Part shown: one piece after another, positions 9,990 through 18,512 of the stretch
Position numbering within the stretch: position 1 is the first letter of the stretch
Layout of the letters: each line of letters opens with the position of its first letter
Source of the DNA: CAWBVG01 sp963792175
GTDB taxonomy: Bacteria > Acidobacteriota > Vicinamibacteria > Vicinamibacterales > CAVVIG01
Direction of reading: 5' to 3'
DNA: 43,719 nucleotides
Assembly (NCBI GenBank): GCA_963792175.1
Contig: CAWBVG010000013.1
Span: 1 to 43,719 of the forward strand
Program-made: the position numbers and the translations under genes
Notes under the pieces: model-generated
The model's input: only the letters and a program-made list of their open reading frames with translations
The model's database searches: none
Told to the model about the DNA's origin: nothing

Positions 9990-10469
9990 TCAATGAGTCG
10001 GCGCACTCGTGCCGAAGATCAGGACCGAAAGGTCACGTGTCTGCGGCCCATCCAATTCCGCGAGAAACACCCGCTGCCAGCGTCCAAGCTGCAAACAGCC
10101 GTTGGCGATGTTGAGACAGACTGACGGGGCCAGCAACAGCGCCTGACAGTGCGAATGCCCGTTGATGCGTTCGCCCGAGATCACGTTGACAGTTCGAAGC
10201 CTGACGTCATCGTGCCGGTACGCAGCAGTGGGCGGCGCGGCGCGCTCGAGCATCTCGGCAAAGTCGGTCAACAACTGTGGCTCATGTTCGTTGACGACAA
10301 TTGACGTCGTCGTGTGGAGGCTCTGGACGTTGACGAAGCCGACATGAATGCCGGCCTGGGCGATGAGCGCCTCGACATCCGGCGTGACGTCAATGAATTC
10401 GAATGGACGCTCGGTCGCGATCTGGATCTTCAGATGACGGTACGTCGTGTCGGGTGCGAATGTCTCCAT
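9990..10469 (-). CDS. YjbQ/UPF0047 family protein
   Basis: A 159-residue member of the YjbQ (UPF0047) family, some members of which show weak thiamine-phosphate synthase activity. The family's conserved stretches are present: GFVNVQSLHTTTSIVVNEHEP, NGHSHCQALLLAPS and LGRWQRVFLAELDGPQ, with the His residues thought to line the active site. Length fits the family (about 135-160). The ATG at 10469 is preferred over the one at 10487 because GGAG sits eight bases before it. It is the last gene of an apparent operon after ispH and the membrane protein. The true cellular role of the family is unsettled. Confidence 0.85.
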   Translation of the reverse strand: METFAPDTTYRHLKIQIATERPFEFIDVTPDVEALIAQAGIHVGFVNVQSLHTTTSIVVNEHEPQLLTDFAEMLERAAPPTAAYRHDDVRLRTVNVISGERINGHSHCQALLLAPSVCLNIANGCLQLGRWQRVFLAELDGPQTRDLSVLIFGTSAPTH

Positions 10470-10490
10470 CGAGGCATCTCCAACCATGCG

Positions 10491-11190
10491 TCAGGAAGTC
10501 AAGGTTCGGCGTTCGGGCGAGAGCATCAGGCGCCAGGCCAGTTGCACGACGGGCGCAGCCATCAGCGTGACGGCCACGGCGAACAGCGGCCAATTGAAAA
10601 CCGTGGGTAGTACCGCTCCCGGCACGGTTACTCCCTGGCTGACCGCGTGAAACGAATCGGCCATGAACACGTAGAGCGCCAACGCGGTACCGAGTGCGCT
10701 GACGGGCCACCAGATCGAAGTGCTCGCGCGGGACTTGATCGCGAACGGCATCGCGGGTCACCAACGTGCCCCATACGATCATCAACACCGCGATCGAGAC
10801 AGGCGCAATGACCGGTCCCCACCAGGGCAGCGGGATCAGGAACAGGATGTCCCAATCGAACAGCGACTTCGGCCAGTCGTAAATGATCTTCAGGAACACG
10901 TAGTAGAAAATGTCCCAGATCCCAAACGCGATCGCCGTGTAACCCAGTCGGGTGGTACGGGTTCGTCCTGCGATCCCGCCGACGGCCAACAGCATGATGA
11001 GCGTGGCCGCTTCGCGCACGAGCTCCACCGGACCGAGCACTCCATGCATCGGCAACGGATTGGCCTGATACGGTTCCAGACGATCGACCATGGCGCGCAG
11101 GTAGTAAACGCAGGCGGCCTCGACCCATGCCATGCCCGCGGCAAACACGACGATGAGTAGCCAGTTCTTCCAGGCTTGCGGACGCATCAT
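10491..11190 (-). CDS. Polytopic membrane protein, frameshifted
   Basis: Unrecognised integral membrane protein of about 232 residues and six or seven helices: WLLIVVFAAGMAWVEAACVYY, LIMLLAVGGIAG, AIAFGIWDIFYYVFLKIIY, ILFLIPLPWWGPVIAPVSIA with LMIVWGTLV, then after a frameshift SALGTALALYVFMADSF and PLFAVAVTLMAAPVVQLAW. The shift lies near 10748 (VTRDA continues as MPFAIKSRAS). The start ATG at 11190 overlaps the stop of ispH by four bases (ATGA), so translation is coupled. Downstream, yjbQ starts 21 bases later. Nothing in the sequence reveals a substrate. Confidence 0.7.
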
Positions 11191-12062
11191 GGGTGGCTCG
11201 ACGCGGTGTGAAACGGAGTGCGTGGTTCGGCGACGAGCGCCCGGAGCTGCCGCTCGACCCGATCGATCACATCGTCTGGCGTCGACGTGCCCGCGGTGAC
11301 GCCCACGGTTCCTGCGCCCGCGATCCATTCGGATCGAATATCCGACTCCGTTTGGATGTGGTGCACGCGCGAACAATGGTGGCGGCAGGTGTTCACGAGC
11401 TCATGGGTGTTGTTGCTGTTCTCTCCGCCGACGACGATGACGACGTCGCATTGGCGTGCCAGGTCGATGGCCGCGCTCTGGCGCTGCTTCGTCGGGTGAC
11501 ACACGGTATCGATGAAGCGAACGTCGGCGTGAGGGAATCGCTGCCGCATCAACGCCACAAGGTGACGCACCTTCTCGATCGGCTGGGTGGTCTGGGCGGC
11601 AACGCCGAGGCGCGGATGGCCCTCGAGCTGCAGCACATCACGATCGTGCAGCACGACGTCGAACGCTTCGAGATCGTCGGTCAGGCCCCGCACCTCCACG
11701 TGGTCGCGCTGGCCAACGATGACCGGATGATAGCCCTCGCCAACCAGCGTTCTGATGGCCTGGTGCGCCACCTGGACGAGGGGGCAGGTCGCTTCAATGG
11801 TCTCCAGGCCCAGCGCGCGAACCGTGGCGAGCGTTCGCTCCGATGTGCCATGAGCCGTCACCATCACCCGGTGCGTCGTGACTTCCAGCGGCGTGCGGGC
11901 GGCGGCAATTCCGTTGGCCTGCAGGCGGGCCAACACGGCTTCGTTGTGAACGAGATCGCCGAGGATCGTGAGCGGCGCGGACTCGCGGTGCGTGAACGCC
12001 AAGGCGATCGCGTCGCGAACGCCGAAGCACATCCCGAGATGTTCTGCCCGGAGAACCCGCAT
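11187..12062 (-). CDS. ispH: 4-hydroxy-3-methylbut-2-enyl diphosphate reductase (IspH/LytB)
   Basis: Last enzyme of the MEP isoprenoid pathway, reducing HMBPP to IPP and DMAPP with a [4Fe-4S] cluster in the cytoplasm. The three cluster ligands are Cys12 (GMCFGV), Cys93 (ATCPLV) and Cys188 (DTVCHPT). Substrate-binding residues are present: His39 (LVHN), His71 (AHGTS), His121, and SNNTHEL at 216-222. The TAGTSTP motif is near 257. Length 291 residues, normal for the family. ATG at 12062 is chosen because AAAGG lies six bases upstream; a TTG at 12080 is less likely. A good sigma-70 promoter with a palindrome in its spacer lies immediately upstream. Confidence 0.95.
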   Translation of the reverse strand: MRVLRAEHLGMCFGVRDAIALAFTHRESAPLTILGDLVHNEAVLARLQANGIAAARTPLEVTTHRVMVTAHGTSERTLATVRALGLETIEATCPLVQVAHQAIRTLVGEGYHPVIVGQRDHVEVRGLTDDLEAFDVVLHDRDVLQLEGHPRLGVAAQTTQPIEKVRHLVALMRQRFPHADVRFIDTVCHPTKQRQSAAIDLARQCDVVIVVGGENSNNTHELVNTCRHHCSRVHHIQTESDIRSEWIAGAGTVGVTAGTSTPDDVIDRVERQLRALVAEPRTPFHTASSHP

Positions 12063-12081
12063 GCCCAGCCTTTCTACCAAG

Positions 12082-12100
12082 AACTTTACAACTCAAAGTT
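12082..12100. promoter_or_regulatory. Palindromic operator candidate in the ispH promoter
   Basis: AACTTT and AAAGTT form a perfect inverted repeat separated by seven bases, covering the -10 box and the 3' half of the spacer. A repressor bound here would block RNA polymerase. The cognate regulator is not in the window. Confidence 0.45.
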
Positions 12101-12111
12101 AGGGCTGTCAA
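12083..12111 (-). promoter_or_regulatory. Sigma-70 promoter of the ispH operon
   Basis: On the minus strand a perfect -35 TTGACA (12106-12111) is followed by exactly 17 bases and TAAAGT (12083-12088; four of six matches to TATAAT). The predicted start point near 12076 leaves a leader of roughly 14 bases before the ispH ATG, carrying the AAAGG ribosome site. The region is AT-richer than its surroundings. Confidence 0.75.
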
Positions 12112-12172
12112 TGGCCCGAGCGTCGAGGCGTGCGCGTGCCGGGCGACGACGGAAGTCAGGAAGGCCGATGCG

Positions 12173-13108
12173 TCAAGAGGCACCCGCCCAGCGCAGCACG
12201 CGAAGCGCTCGAAGGGTGTTCCAGCGGCTCGGCTCGCCCGCGCCGCCTTCCATCTCGAAGTGTGCCGGACCCGGATGCGGATTCTCGAGCGCCCAACGCC
12301 CGTGTTCGTCGCGCTTCTTCCGCACCAGCTCGATCGCATCGCCGATGCGCTCGTCGGGTTCCACGCCGGCTCGCCGCAGGTAGTCCAGTCCCCACAGGAT
12401 GTCGTAATGCCACCGCGTGGGGAACGATAGTTCGGTCCACGCCGGCTTCTTCCCGGTCTTCTTGTCCCGCGCGATCGGCTGGCCGGTCGTTCGCGATCGG
12501 AACAGATGCCGCTCGAGGAGGTACTCCTGTCCGCGGACGCGAGCGGCGGTGACGTCGGGCCGCGGACCCTTCGCCGTCTCGTATCCCAGTAATCCTTCGA
12601 GCACACAGATCGTCGTGTGGAACGACGATCGCTCGCTGGGTGGGGCGTCGCAGTTCCAGCCGCCGTCGCTCAACTGCTCCTGAAGCAGACGGTTGGCGAG
12701 ACGATCGCTGGCCTCGCCGAAATAGGCGCCGATCGCCAGCACCCGTCCGTTGATACAGGGCTCGACTTCGCCTTCGAAGAACGGCGAGTCGCCGAATTCC
12801 GCTCCCCACGTGCAGCGGTCGCGCACCTGGTCGATGGCCCTTCGTACCCGCTCGTTCATCGGATCCACGCCGAGATCCCATAGCAGCTGGAGTGTGTCCT
12901 GGGTGGAGATCCAGGCACGCGGGACGAACGCGGCTCCGCCCCAATGGCCATCCGATCCTTGAAGGTCCAGCAGGCGGGCCCCCCAACCTTCCGCGGCGAC
13001 GCGCGATCGCTCACGCGCAACGATCGCGTCCGGCTCGGCGAGCAGGTCGCGCATGACCTGCCACCGAATCGACGGATCCGAGTCGAGCAGCCATTCGATG
13101 ACGCTCAT
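12173..13108 (-). CDS. Terpene-cyclase-fold (squalene cyclase-like) protein
   Basis: Soluble 311-residue protein resembling the alpha/alpha barrel repeats of squalene cyclases and prenyltransferases. QW-like repeats are visible as LQGSDGHWGG, LSDGGWNCDAP and DEHGRWALENPHPG, with further helices between (TQDTLQLLWDLGVDP, TTICVLEGLLGYE). At about 310 residues it is half the size of true squalene-hopene cyclases and I do not see their DxDD catalytic motif, so enzymatic cyclisation is unlikely. Such proteins are often annotated only as prenyltransferase or squalene cyclase homologues. Start at 13108 because GGTGGAG lies seven bases before it; an ATG two codons upstream is possible. It is divergent from metX with about 51 bases between them. 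Confidence 0.7.
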   Translation of the reverse strand: MSVIEWLLDSDPSIRWQVMRDLLAEPDAIVARERSRVAAEGWGARLLDLQGSDGHWGGAAFVPRAWISTQDTLQLLWDLGVDPMNERVRRAIDQVRDRCTWGAEFGDSPFFEGEVEPCINGRVLAIGAYFGEASDRLANRLLQEQLSDGGWNCDAPPSERSSFHTTICVLEGLLGYETAKGPRPDVTAARVRGQEYLLERHLFRSRTTGQPIARDKKTGKKPAWTELSFPTRWHYDILWGLDYLRRAGVEPDERIGDAIELVRKKRDEHGRWALENPHPGPAHFEMEGGAGEPSRWNTLRALRVLRWAGAS

Positions 13109-13159
13109 CTGCATGCTCCACCGTGGGCACCGCGACGGGACCGAGGATATGATCGCGCG

Positions 13160-14401
13160 ATGGCCCCGCCAGCGTCGAGAATCGCGGCCGGCTCCGCTGG
13201 CACTGTCGAAACCCAGTTCCTGGATCTTCCCAGGCCGCTGGTGCTCGACTGTGGGCGGACGCTGCATCCCGTCCGGATCGCATACGAGACGTACGGAACG
13301 CTGTCGCCGGCGCGTGACAACGTGATTCTAGTCTGCCATGCGCTGAGCGGCGATGCGCATGCGGCCGGCTACGCGAAGACGCCGCCTCCCGAGAGCACGA
13401 GGGACGGCTTCGGCGCCGAGGATCGCGACGGCACTGCCGGCCGCGGCCTCGGCTGGTGGGATGGCATGATCGGCCCGGGCAAGGCGTTCGACACCAACCG
13501 CTTCTTCGTCGTCAGCACCAACCTGCTCGGCGGATGCCGCGGAACGACGGGGCCTTCATCTCTGAACCCGGCGACCGGCAGGCCCTATGGTTCGGATTTT
13601 CCGGTCATCACCGTCGCCGATATGGTCCGCACGGAACGGGCGTTCCTGGACGAGATTGGTATCGCGCGGCTCGCCGCCGTCGCCGGCGGGTCGCTGGGTG
13701 GCATGCAGGCGCTCGAATGGGCAGTGCTGTACCCCGATCAGGTTGACGCGATTGTGGTCATCGCGAGCACACATGCGCTTCGACCGCAGGGCATCGCCTG
13801 GAACGCCATCGCGCGCAACGCGATCATCGGGGATCCCGACTGGCAAGGCGGCCAGTATTACGGCACAGGCCGCGCCCCGAACGCGGGAATGGGCGTGGCG
13901 CGCATGGTCGGTCATATCACGTATCTTTCGGCGGCGTCACTCGGCGATAAATTCGGACGCCGGCTGCAGTTCGCGGACGATATTCGTTACACGCTGACCG
14001 ACCCGGAGTTCGAGATCGAGAACTACCTGCGCCACCAGGCGGATACCTTCGTCAGGCGGTTTGACGCGAACACGTACCTCTACATGTCGCGAGCACTGAC
14101 CTATTTCGACCTCGCCCGGCAGTACGGAGCCGGACGCCTGGTCGACGCGCTCAGGAACGTGTCTGCGAGAACGCTGCTCATCGCGTTCAGTTCCGACTGG
14201 CTGTATCCGCCGTCGGGATCCGAGGAGCTCGCCGAGGCCCTTCGGGCGCTTCACAAGGATGTCGAGCTTCACGTGATCGAGGCTCCCTACGGGCACGACT
14301 GCTTCCTGTTGGAGGAAGCACGTCAGACTCCTCTCATCCAGCAATTCCTCGCAGGTCAAGCGGCCGAACTGGGATCCCGGGCCGAGTCCCGGTTGGAGTA
14401 A
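13160..14401 (+). CDS. metX: Homoserine O-acetyltransferase
   Basis: Alpha/beta-hydrolase-fold acyltransferase of 413 residues that activates homoserine with an acyl-CoA for methionine synthesis. The catalytic triad is visible: Ser178 in GGSLGGMQALEW, Asp346 in SSDWLYPP, and His379 in YGHDCFLLE. The family motif NLLGGCRGTTGPSS is at 121-134. Whether it uses acetyl- or succinyl-CoA cannot be read with certainty; the metY partner makes acetylhomoserine likely. The frame is open upstream, but the ATG at 13160 lies at the expected N-terminus and leaves room for the divergent gene. A GAGGA is about 12 bases upstream. metY starts two bases after the stop. Confidence 0.93.
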   Translation: MAPPASRIAAGSAGTVETQFLDLPRPLVLDCGRTLHPVRIAYETYGTLSPARDNVILVCHALSGDAHAAGYAKTPPPESTRDGFGAEDRDGTAGRGLGWWDGMIGPGKAFDTNRFFVVSTNLLGGCRGTTGPSSLNPATGRPYGSDFPVITVADMVRTERAFLDEIGIARLAAVAGGSLGGMQALEWAVLYPDQVDAIVVIASTHALRPQGIAWNAIARNAIIGDPDWQGGQYYGTGRAPNAGMGVARMVGHITYLSAASLGDKFGRRLQFADDIRYTLTDPEFEIENYLRHQADTFVRRFDANTYLYMSRALTYFDLARQYGAGRLVDALRNVSARTLLIAFSSDWLYPPSGSEELAEALRALHKDVELHVIEAPYGHDCFLLEEARQTPLIQQFLAGQAAELGSRAESRLE

Positions 14402-14403
14402 GC

Positions 14404-15720
14404 ATGGAAGAAGCTCGAAAGTTTGGATTTGAAACCCGCCAGGTGCACGCGGGCCAGCGCCCGGACCCGAACACCGGCGCGCGTGCCGTGCCCATCTATC
14501 AGACGACGAGCTATGTGTTCGAGGACCCGGAATCGGCTGCGGCGTACTTCAACCTGCAGGAGTACGGGAATACCTACTCGCGCATCATGAACCCGACGGT
14601 GGCTGTGTTCGAGGAGCGCATGGCGAACCTCGAAGGGGGATGCGGCGCGGTCGCGTTCGCGAGCGGGATCGCGGCGCAGGCGGCCGCGCTCTTCACGCTG
14701 CTCCAGCCGGGCGATCACATCGTCTCGTCGTCAGCGCTCTACGGCGGAACCATCAACCAGTTCAAGCACCTGCTGCGGAAGATGAACGTGGGCCTGACGT
14801 GGGTTGATCCCGACGATGCGGATGCGTGGAAGGCCGCCGTCCGCGAGAACACGAAGGCTTTCTACGGCGAAACGATCGGCAACCCGGCGGGCAACGTCCT
14901 CGACATCGAGACGGTCGCGGCGATTGCGCACGACCACAAGCTTCCGCTGATCGTGGACAACACGTTCGCGTCGCCGTTCCTCTGCCGCCCGATCGAATGG
15001 GGCGCCGACATCGTGCTGCACTCGGCGACCAAGTTCATCGGCGGTCACGGGACGAGCATCGGCGGCGTGGTGGTGGATTCCGGCGAGTTCGACTGGTCCA
15101 ACGGCCGCTTTCCGGTGATCGCCGATCCATCCCCCGCCTATCACGGGCTGCAGTTTCACGAAACCTTCGGCACCTATGGCTATCTGATGAAGCTGCGGGC
15201 AGAAACCCTGCGCGACCTCGGCGCGGCCATGAGTCCGTTCAACGCCTTCCTGTTCCTGCAGGGACTCGAAACGCTGTCACTGCGGATGGCCCGCCACGTC
15301 GAGAACGCACTCGGGGTGGCCACGTATCTTGCCTCGCACGAACTCGCCTCTCACGTGACGTACCCGGGCCTGCCGTCGAGCCGCTACCGTGCCCTGGTGG
15401 ACAAGTATCTGCCGCGCGGTGCCGGCGCGGTGTTTTCCTTCGACTGCCGCGGCGGCCGCGCCGCGGGACAGGATTTCATCCGCGGTGTGACGCTGTGGTC
15501 GCACCTCGCCAACGTCGGCGATTCGAAGAGTCTCATCATTCACCCGGCCAGCACGACGCATCGTCAGCTGAACGACGAGGAACTGAGGGCCGCTGGGGTG
15601 GGCCCCGGAACCATCCGACTCTCGGTCGGTACCGAATCCGTGGATGATCTGATCTGGGATCTCGAGCAGGGCTTCGCACGCGCTGCCGCATCGGCGACAC
15701 GTGAGGTGGCGTCTCTATGA
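14404..15720 (+). CDS. metY: O-acetylhomoserine sulfhydrylase
   Basis: PLP enzyme of the Cys/Met metabolism family (438 residues) that makes homocysteine from O-acetylhomoserine and sulfide in the cytoplasm. Schiff-base Lys210 lies in HSATKFIGGHGTSIGG. Other landmarks are QTTSYVFEDPESAA, YSRIMNPTVAVFEERMANLEGG, the PLP-aspartate in VDNTFASP and RLSVGTE near the C-terminus. Length and motifs favour MetY over the shorter cystathionine gamma-synthases. GGAG lies five bases before the ATG. It is tightly coupled to metX upstream (two-base gap) and to the CoA-binding protein downstream (ATGA overlap). Confidence 0.94.
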   Translation: MEEARKFGFETRQVHAGQRPDPNTGARAVPIYQTTSYVFEDPESAAAYFNLQEYGNTYSRIMNPTVAVFEERMANLEGGCGAVAFASGIAAQAAALFTLLQPGDHIVSSSALYGGTINQFKHLLRKMNVGLTWVDPDDADAWKAAVRENTKAFYGETIGNPAGNVLDIETVAAIAHDHKLPLIVDNTFASPFLCRPIEWGADIVLHSATKFIGGHGTSIGGVVVDSGEFDWSNGRFPVIADPSPAYHGLQFHETFGTYGYLMKLRAETLRDLGAAMSPFNAFLFLQGLETLSLRMARHVENALGVATYLASHELASHVTYPGLPSSRYRALVDKYLPRGAGAVFSFDCRGGRAAGQDFIRGVTLWSHLANVGDSKSLIIHPASTTHRQLNDEELRAAGVGPGTIRLSVGTESVDDLIWDLEQGFARAAASATREVASL

Positions 15721-16209
15721 GCCCGCCATTCGATGTGACCCGCTATCAGGATCCGCTGGGCATCCAGCGCGTCCTGCACAACGCGAAGACGATCGCCATC
15801 GTCGGGCTGTCGAAAAACGAGCTGCGCGCGAGCTATTTCGTCGGGCTACTACCTCAAACGGCACGGCTATCGCGTGATTCCCGTCAACCCGCGCGAAGCC
15901 GAGATTCTCGGCGAAAAGAGCTGCGCCAGTCTGCTCGATGTGCCGGTTCCCGTGGACATCGTCAACGTGTTTCGCGCGCCGGACGCGCTGCCAGCGATCG
16001 CCGCCGAGGCGGTCAAGATCGGCGCCGGAAATCTCTGGTGTCAGTTCTCGGTGATCAACGAGGAAGGCGGGCGCATTGCCGAGGCCGGCGGCGTGTCCGT
16101 CGTCATGGATCGCTGCATCAAGGTGGAGCACGCCCGCTACATCGGACGAATGCACTGGCTTGGGTTCAACACCCAGCGCATCACGTCCGTGCGCGGCGGC
16201 CTTCAGTAG
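15717..16209 (+). CDS. CoA-binding (YccU-like, Rossmann) protein, frameshifted
   Basis: Single-domain CoA-binding protein of about 163 residues. The nucleotide-binding beta-alpha start KTIAIVGLSKNELRASYFVG is followed, after a one-base shift at 15840-15842, by YYLKRHGYRVIPVNPREAEILG and CASLLDVPVPVDIVNVFR. Deleting one G from the GGG run rejoins the frame, so a sequencing error is likely. The C-terminal part contains GVSVVMDRCIKVEHAR. The ATG overlaps the metY stop by four bases. CoA-binding proteins of this kind are known next to metY in other bacteria; their biochemical role is not established. Confidence 0.82.
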
Positions 16210-16227
16210 GTCGGTCTACTTGGGGTC

Positions 16228-16869
16228 CTAGCGACGGTTACGCTGACGGCGACGGACCAGATACGCGGAGCCGAGGCCAAGCAGGGTCAGCGTCCCAGGT
16301 TCTGGTACGGCGGCTGTAACGACGATGTTATCGATCGCGAAGTAGTTGAGGTTGCCGAATGTCGCTCCAGTCCCCAGGAGAGCCACGCTCACCAGATTCG
16401 CCCACTGCGGACCAAAGGCGGCCGTCTGGAAATCCGGTTGCCCGCCTGGCCCATCGAAGATGAGGTCTAGGTTGAGCATGGTGGACACGGTGCCGCCGCC
16501 GACCTGGTTGCCAGTTACTGTAATCGTGTGGGCCGTTCCGGCTTCTTGCCACTCAGCGTAATCGAACGAGGTCAGAGCGAACGACCCGCCGCCGCTAGGC
16601 GAGAACGTCACTCATGCTGGGGGTGCCTTCGGTCACCAGGTAAGTGGTGCCGTTGTCGACGTGGGCACTGTTGTTGGCTAATTGGTAGATGGGGTTGGAC
16701 CCCGCCATGTCGAAGAAAAATCCACCTGACGTAAGGTCGCCGTTGCGAGGTTCTGCATTAAAAGGAGGCGTCGGCACGAATCCTGGTCTTCGAAAGTAAT
16801 CGTCGTCGCCTGAGCGCTGCCGACGCTCCCGGCAATAACCAGTGCCACCAGAGCCAGTAATCGCCTCAT
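16228..16869 (-). CDS. PEP-CTERM sorting-domain protein, two frameshifts
   Basis: Secreted protein of about 213 residues. It has an N-terminal signal peptide (MRRLLALVALVIAGSVGSAQA) followed by TTITFED, a middle beta-rich part (FVPTPPFNAEPRNGDLTSGGFF, FDMAGSNPIYQLANNSAHV) and a long C-terminal part ending in the PEP-CTERM tripartite signal: VPEPGTLTLLG, a hydrophobic helix, then RRRQRNRR. In families with this tail an exosortase cuts the protein and releases or anchors it at the cell surface. Frame changes are needed near 16785 and 16610. GGAGGA precedes the ATG at 16869. No exosortase or EPS gene is in the window. A strong sigma-54 promoter lies about 70 bases upstream. Confidence 0.8.
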
Positions 16870-16936
16870 GTTGTCCTCCGCCCACCGTCCCGCGAACGAG
16901 TCACCGGATGAGCTGCCGCTGAGCGAGCGCGGACGG

Positions 16937-16953
16937 AGCAACGTATGTGCCAA
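16937..16953 (-). promoter_or_regulatory. Sigma-54 (RpoN) promoter of the PEP-CTERM gene
   Basis: On the minus strand TTGGCAC-ATACG-TTGCT matches the -24/-12 consensus almost completely: TGGCAC at 16947-16952, TTGC at 16938-16941, with the invariant GG and GC exactly ten bases apart. The predicted start near 16926 gives a 5' leader of about 57 bases ending in GGAGGACAAC before the ATG. RpoN together with PrsK/PrsR is known to drive PEP-CTERM genes in some bacteria. Confidence 0.75.
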
Positions 16954-17096
16954 ACGAATTTGGCGGCCTTTCTAGACTTCTTTACACGATCCTGAGGATT
17001 CGATCGCTCTGAGGGCGATATCAGTCAGCGTCTGACAGCTCAAGGTAGTATTCGGTGGATCCGAACAATCATTGATCCCGTGCGGCGGAGGAACCG

Positions 17097-18434
17097 ATGA
17101 CGATGAGAGTCGCCGGCGTTCAGGCGCAGGCGATTTCCGCGGAGCGCGCCGCCGGTTTCGTCAAGTCCGGCATGTGGCTCGACTACGGCACAGCCCTGTG
17201 CCAACCGGATGTCTTCGACAGAGCGCTCGGCGCCCGCATCCAGGAAGTCACCAACGTCAAGATCCGCCATTGTCTGACGATGCGCCCCCGCGCCGTGCTG
17301 GACGCTGATCCCGAAGGCCATCATGTCCATGGGTTCAGCCTGCATTTTTCCGGCTACGACCGGAGACAGCACGATTGCGGGCGCTGCAATTACATCCCGG
17401 TCAATCTTGGTGAAATCCCGGATTACTATCGGCGCTTCATTGACCCTGTCGACATCGTCATCCTCAAGACCTGCCCGATCGATGAAGGCGGCTATTTCAA
17501 TCTGAGCGCGGCGAATCTCTGGCACCGCGCGATCATCGAGCGCGCCAGGATGGTGATCGTCGAGACGAACCGCCGCCTGCCCTACGTTTACGGTGAACAA
17601 ACGGGCGTGCACGTCAGCGAGGTCGACTACGTGATCGAGGGCGACGACGCTCCGGCGCCCGAACTGCCGAACCCGCCGCCCGGCGAGATCGACGCCGCGG
17701 TGGGGCGGCTGATCGCGGCTGAAATCGACGACGGCGCCTGCCTGCAAATCGGCATCGGCGGCATGCCCAATGCCGTCTGTTCGCTTCTGGTGGAAAGCGG
17801 CGTGCGCGATCTTGGCGTGCATACTGAGATGATGACCGACGGCATGGCCGACCTCTATAAGACGGGACGGATCACGGGCGCCAGAAAGACGCTGAACCCG
17901 GGCAAGATCGTCTATACCTTCGCGCTCGGCTCACGCGATCTCTACGCGACACTCGACCGTAATCACGACATGCACTGCTGCCCGGTCGACTACACGAATC
18001 CGCCCCATGTCATCATGCAGAACGACCATGTGATCTCGATCAACAACACGACGCAGGTCGACTTGCAGGGACAGGTGGCGTCGGAATCAGACGGCCACCG
18101 TCATCTCAGCGGCACCGGCGGGCAATTGCAGTTCGTGCGCGGCGCCTACGCCTCGAAAGGCGGCAAGTCGTTCATCTGCCTCTCCTCGACCTACGACAAG
18201 CGCGGCGAGCGCCGCAGCCGGATCGTATTGAACCTGACTCAAGGCAACGTCGTGACCACACCGCGATCTGACGTCATGTTCGTCGTGACCGAGTACGGGA
18301 TGGTCAATCTGAAGGGGAAGTCCGTCGCCGAACGCGCCAAGGCACTGGTCGGCATCGCGCATCCGGACTTTCGCGAGGGTCTGGAGCGCCAGGCGTACGA
18401 GCATCGTCTGATCCCGCGCGGTCTGTCGCTCTGA
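17097..18434 (+). CDS. Acetyl-CoA hydrolase/transferase family CoA-transferase
   Basis: Family I-type CoA-transferase of 445 residues resembling 4-hydroxybutyrate/butyryl-CoA:acetate CoA-transferases. It moves CoA between a short acyl-CoA and a carboxylate through a glutamyl-CoA intermediate. The glycine-rich IGIGGMPNAV loop (218-226), GVHTEMMTDGM (Glu244, which by position I take as the catalytic Glu) and NNTTQVDLQGQVASE (316-330) are present. Length is that of the 4-hydroxybutyrate CoA-transferase group (about 440) rather than the 500-residue succinyl-CoA:acetate type. GGAGGA lies five bases before the ATG. A crotonase-family gene follows on the same strand, which suggests a fatty-acid or hydroxy-acid pathway. 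Exact substrates cannot be read. Confidence 0.85.
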   Translation: MTMRVAGVQAQAISAERAAGFVKSGMWLDYGTALCQPDVFDRALGARIQEVTNVKIRHCLTMRPRAVLDADPEGHHVHGFSLHFSGYDRRQHDCGRCNYIPVNLGEIPDYYRRFIDPVDIVILKTCPIDEGGYFNLSAANLWHRAIIERARMVIVETNRRLPYVYGEQTGVHVSEVDYVIEGDDAPAPELPNPPPGEIDAAVGRLIAAEIDDGACLQIGIGGMPNAVCSLLVESGVRDLGVHTEMMTDGMADLYKTGRITGARKTLNPGKIVYTFALGSRDLYATLDRNHDMHCCPVDYTNPPHVIMQNDHVISINNTTQVDLQGQVASESDGHRHLSGTGGQLQFVRGAYASKGGKSFICLSSTYDKRGERRSRIVLNLTQGNVVTTPRSDVMFVVTEYGMVNLKGKSVAERAKALVGIAHPDFREGLERQAYEHRLIPRGLSL

Positions 18435-18512
18435 CGCGTGGTCGATGTCGGAGGCGCGGCAGCACCTCGACTCGTGATGAGATCGGAAATTCACACGGCT
18501 GGGGGTACGCAC

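Noticed and set aside
13109..13159. SAM riboswitch upstream of metX
   Set aside because: Only about 51 bases separate the divergent start codons, and no riboswitch-like stems are visible.
16228..16953. A complete PEP-CTERM/exosortase system
   Set aside because: No exosortase, PrsK/PrsR or polysaccharide genes are within the window. The ExeA-type ATPase at 34-35.7 kb is too distant, and its SPOR domain differs from the exosortase-associated ATPase as I know it.
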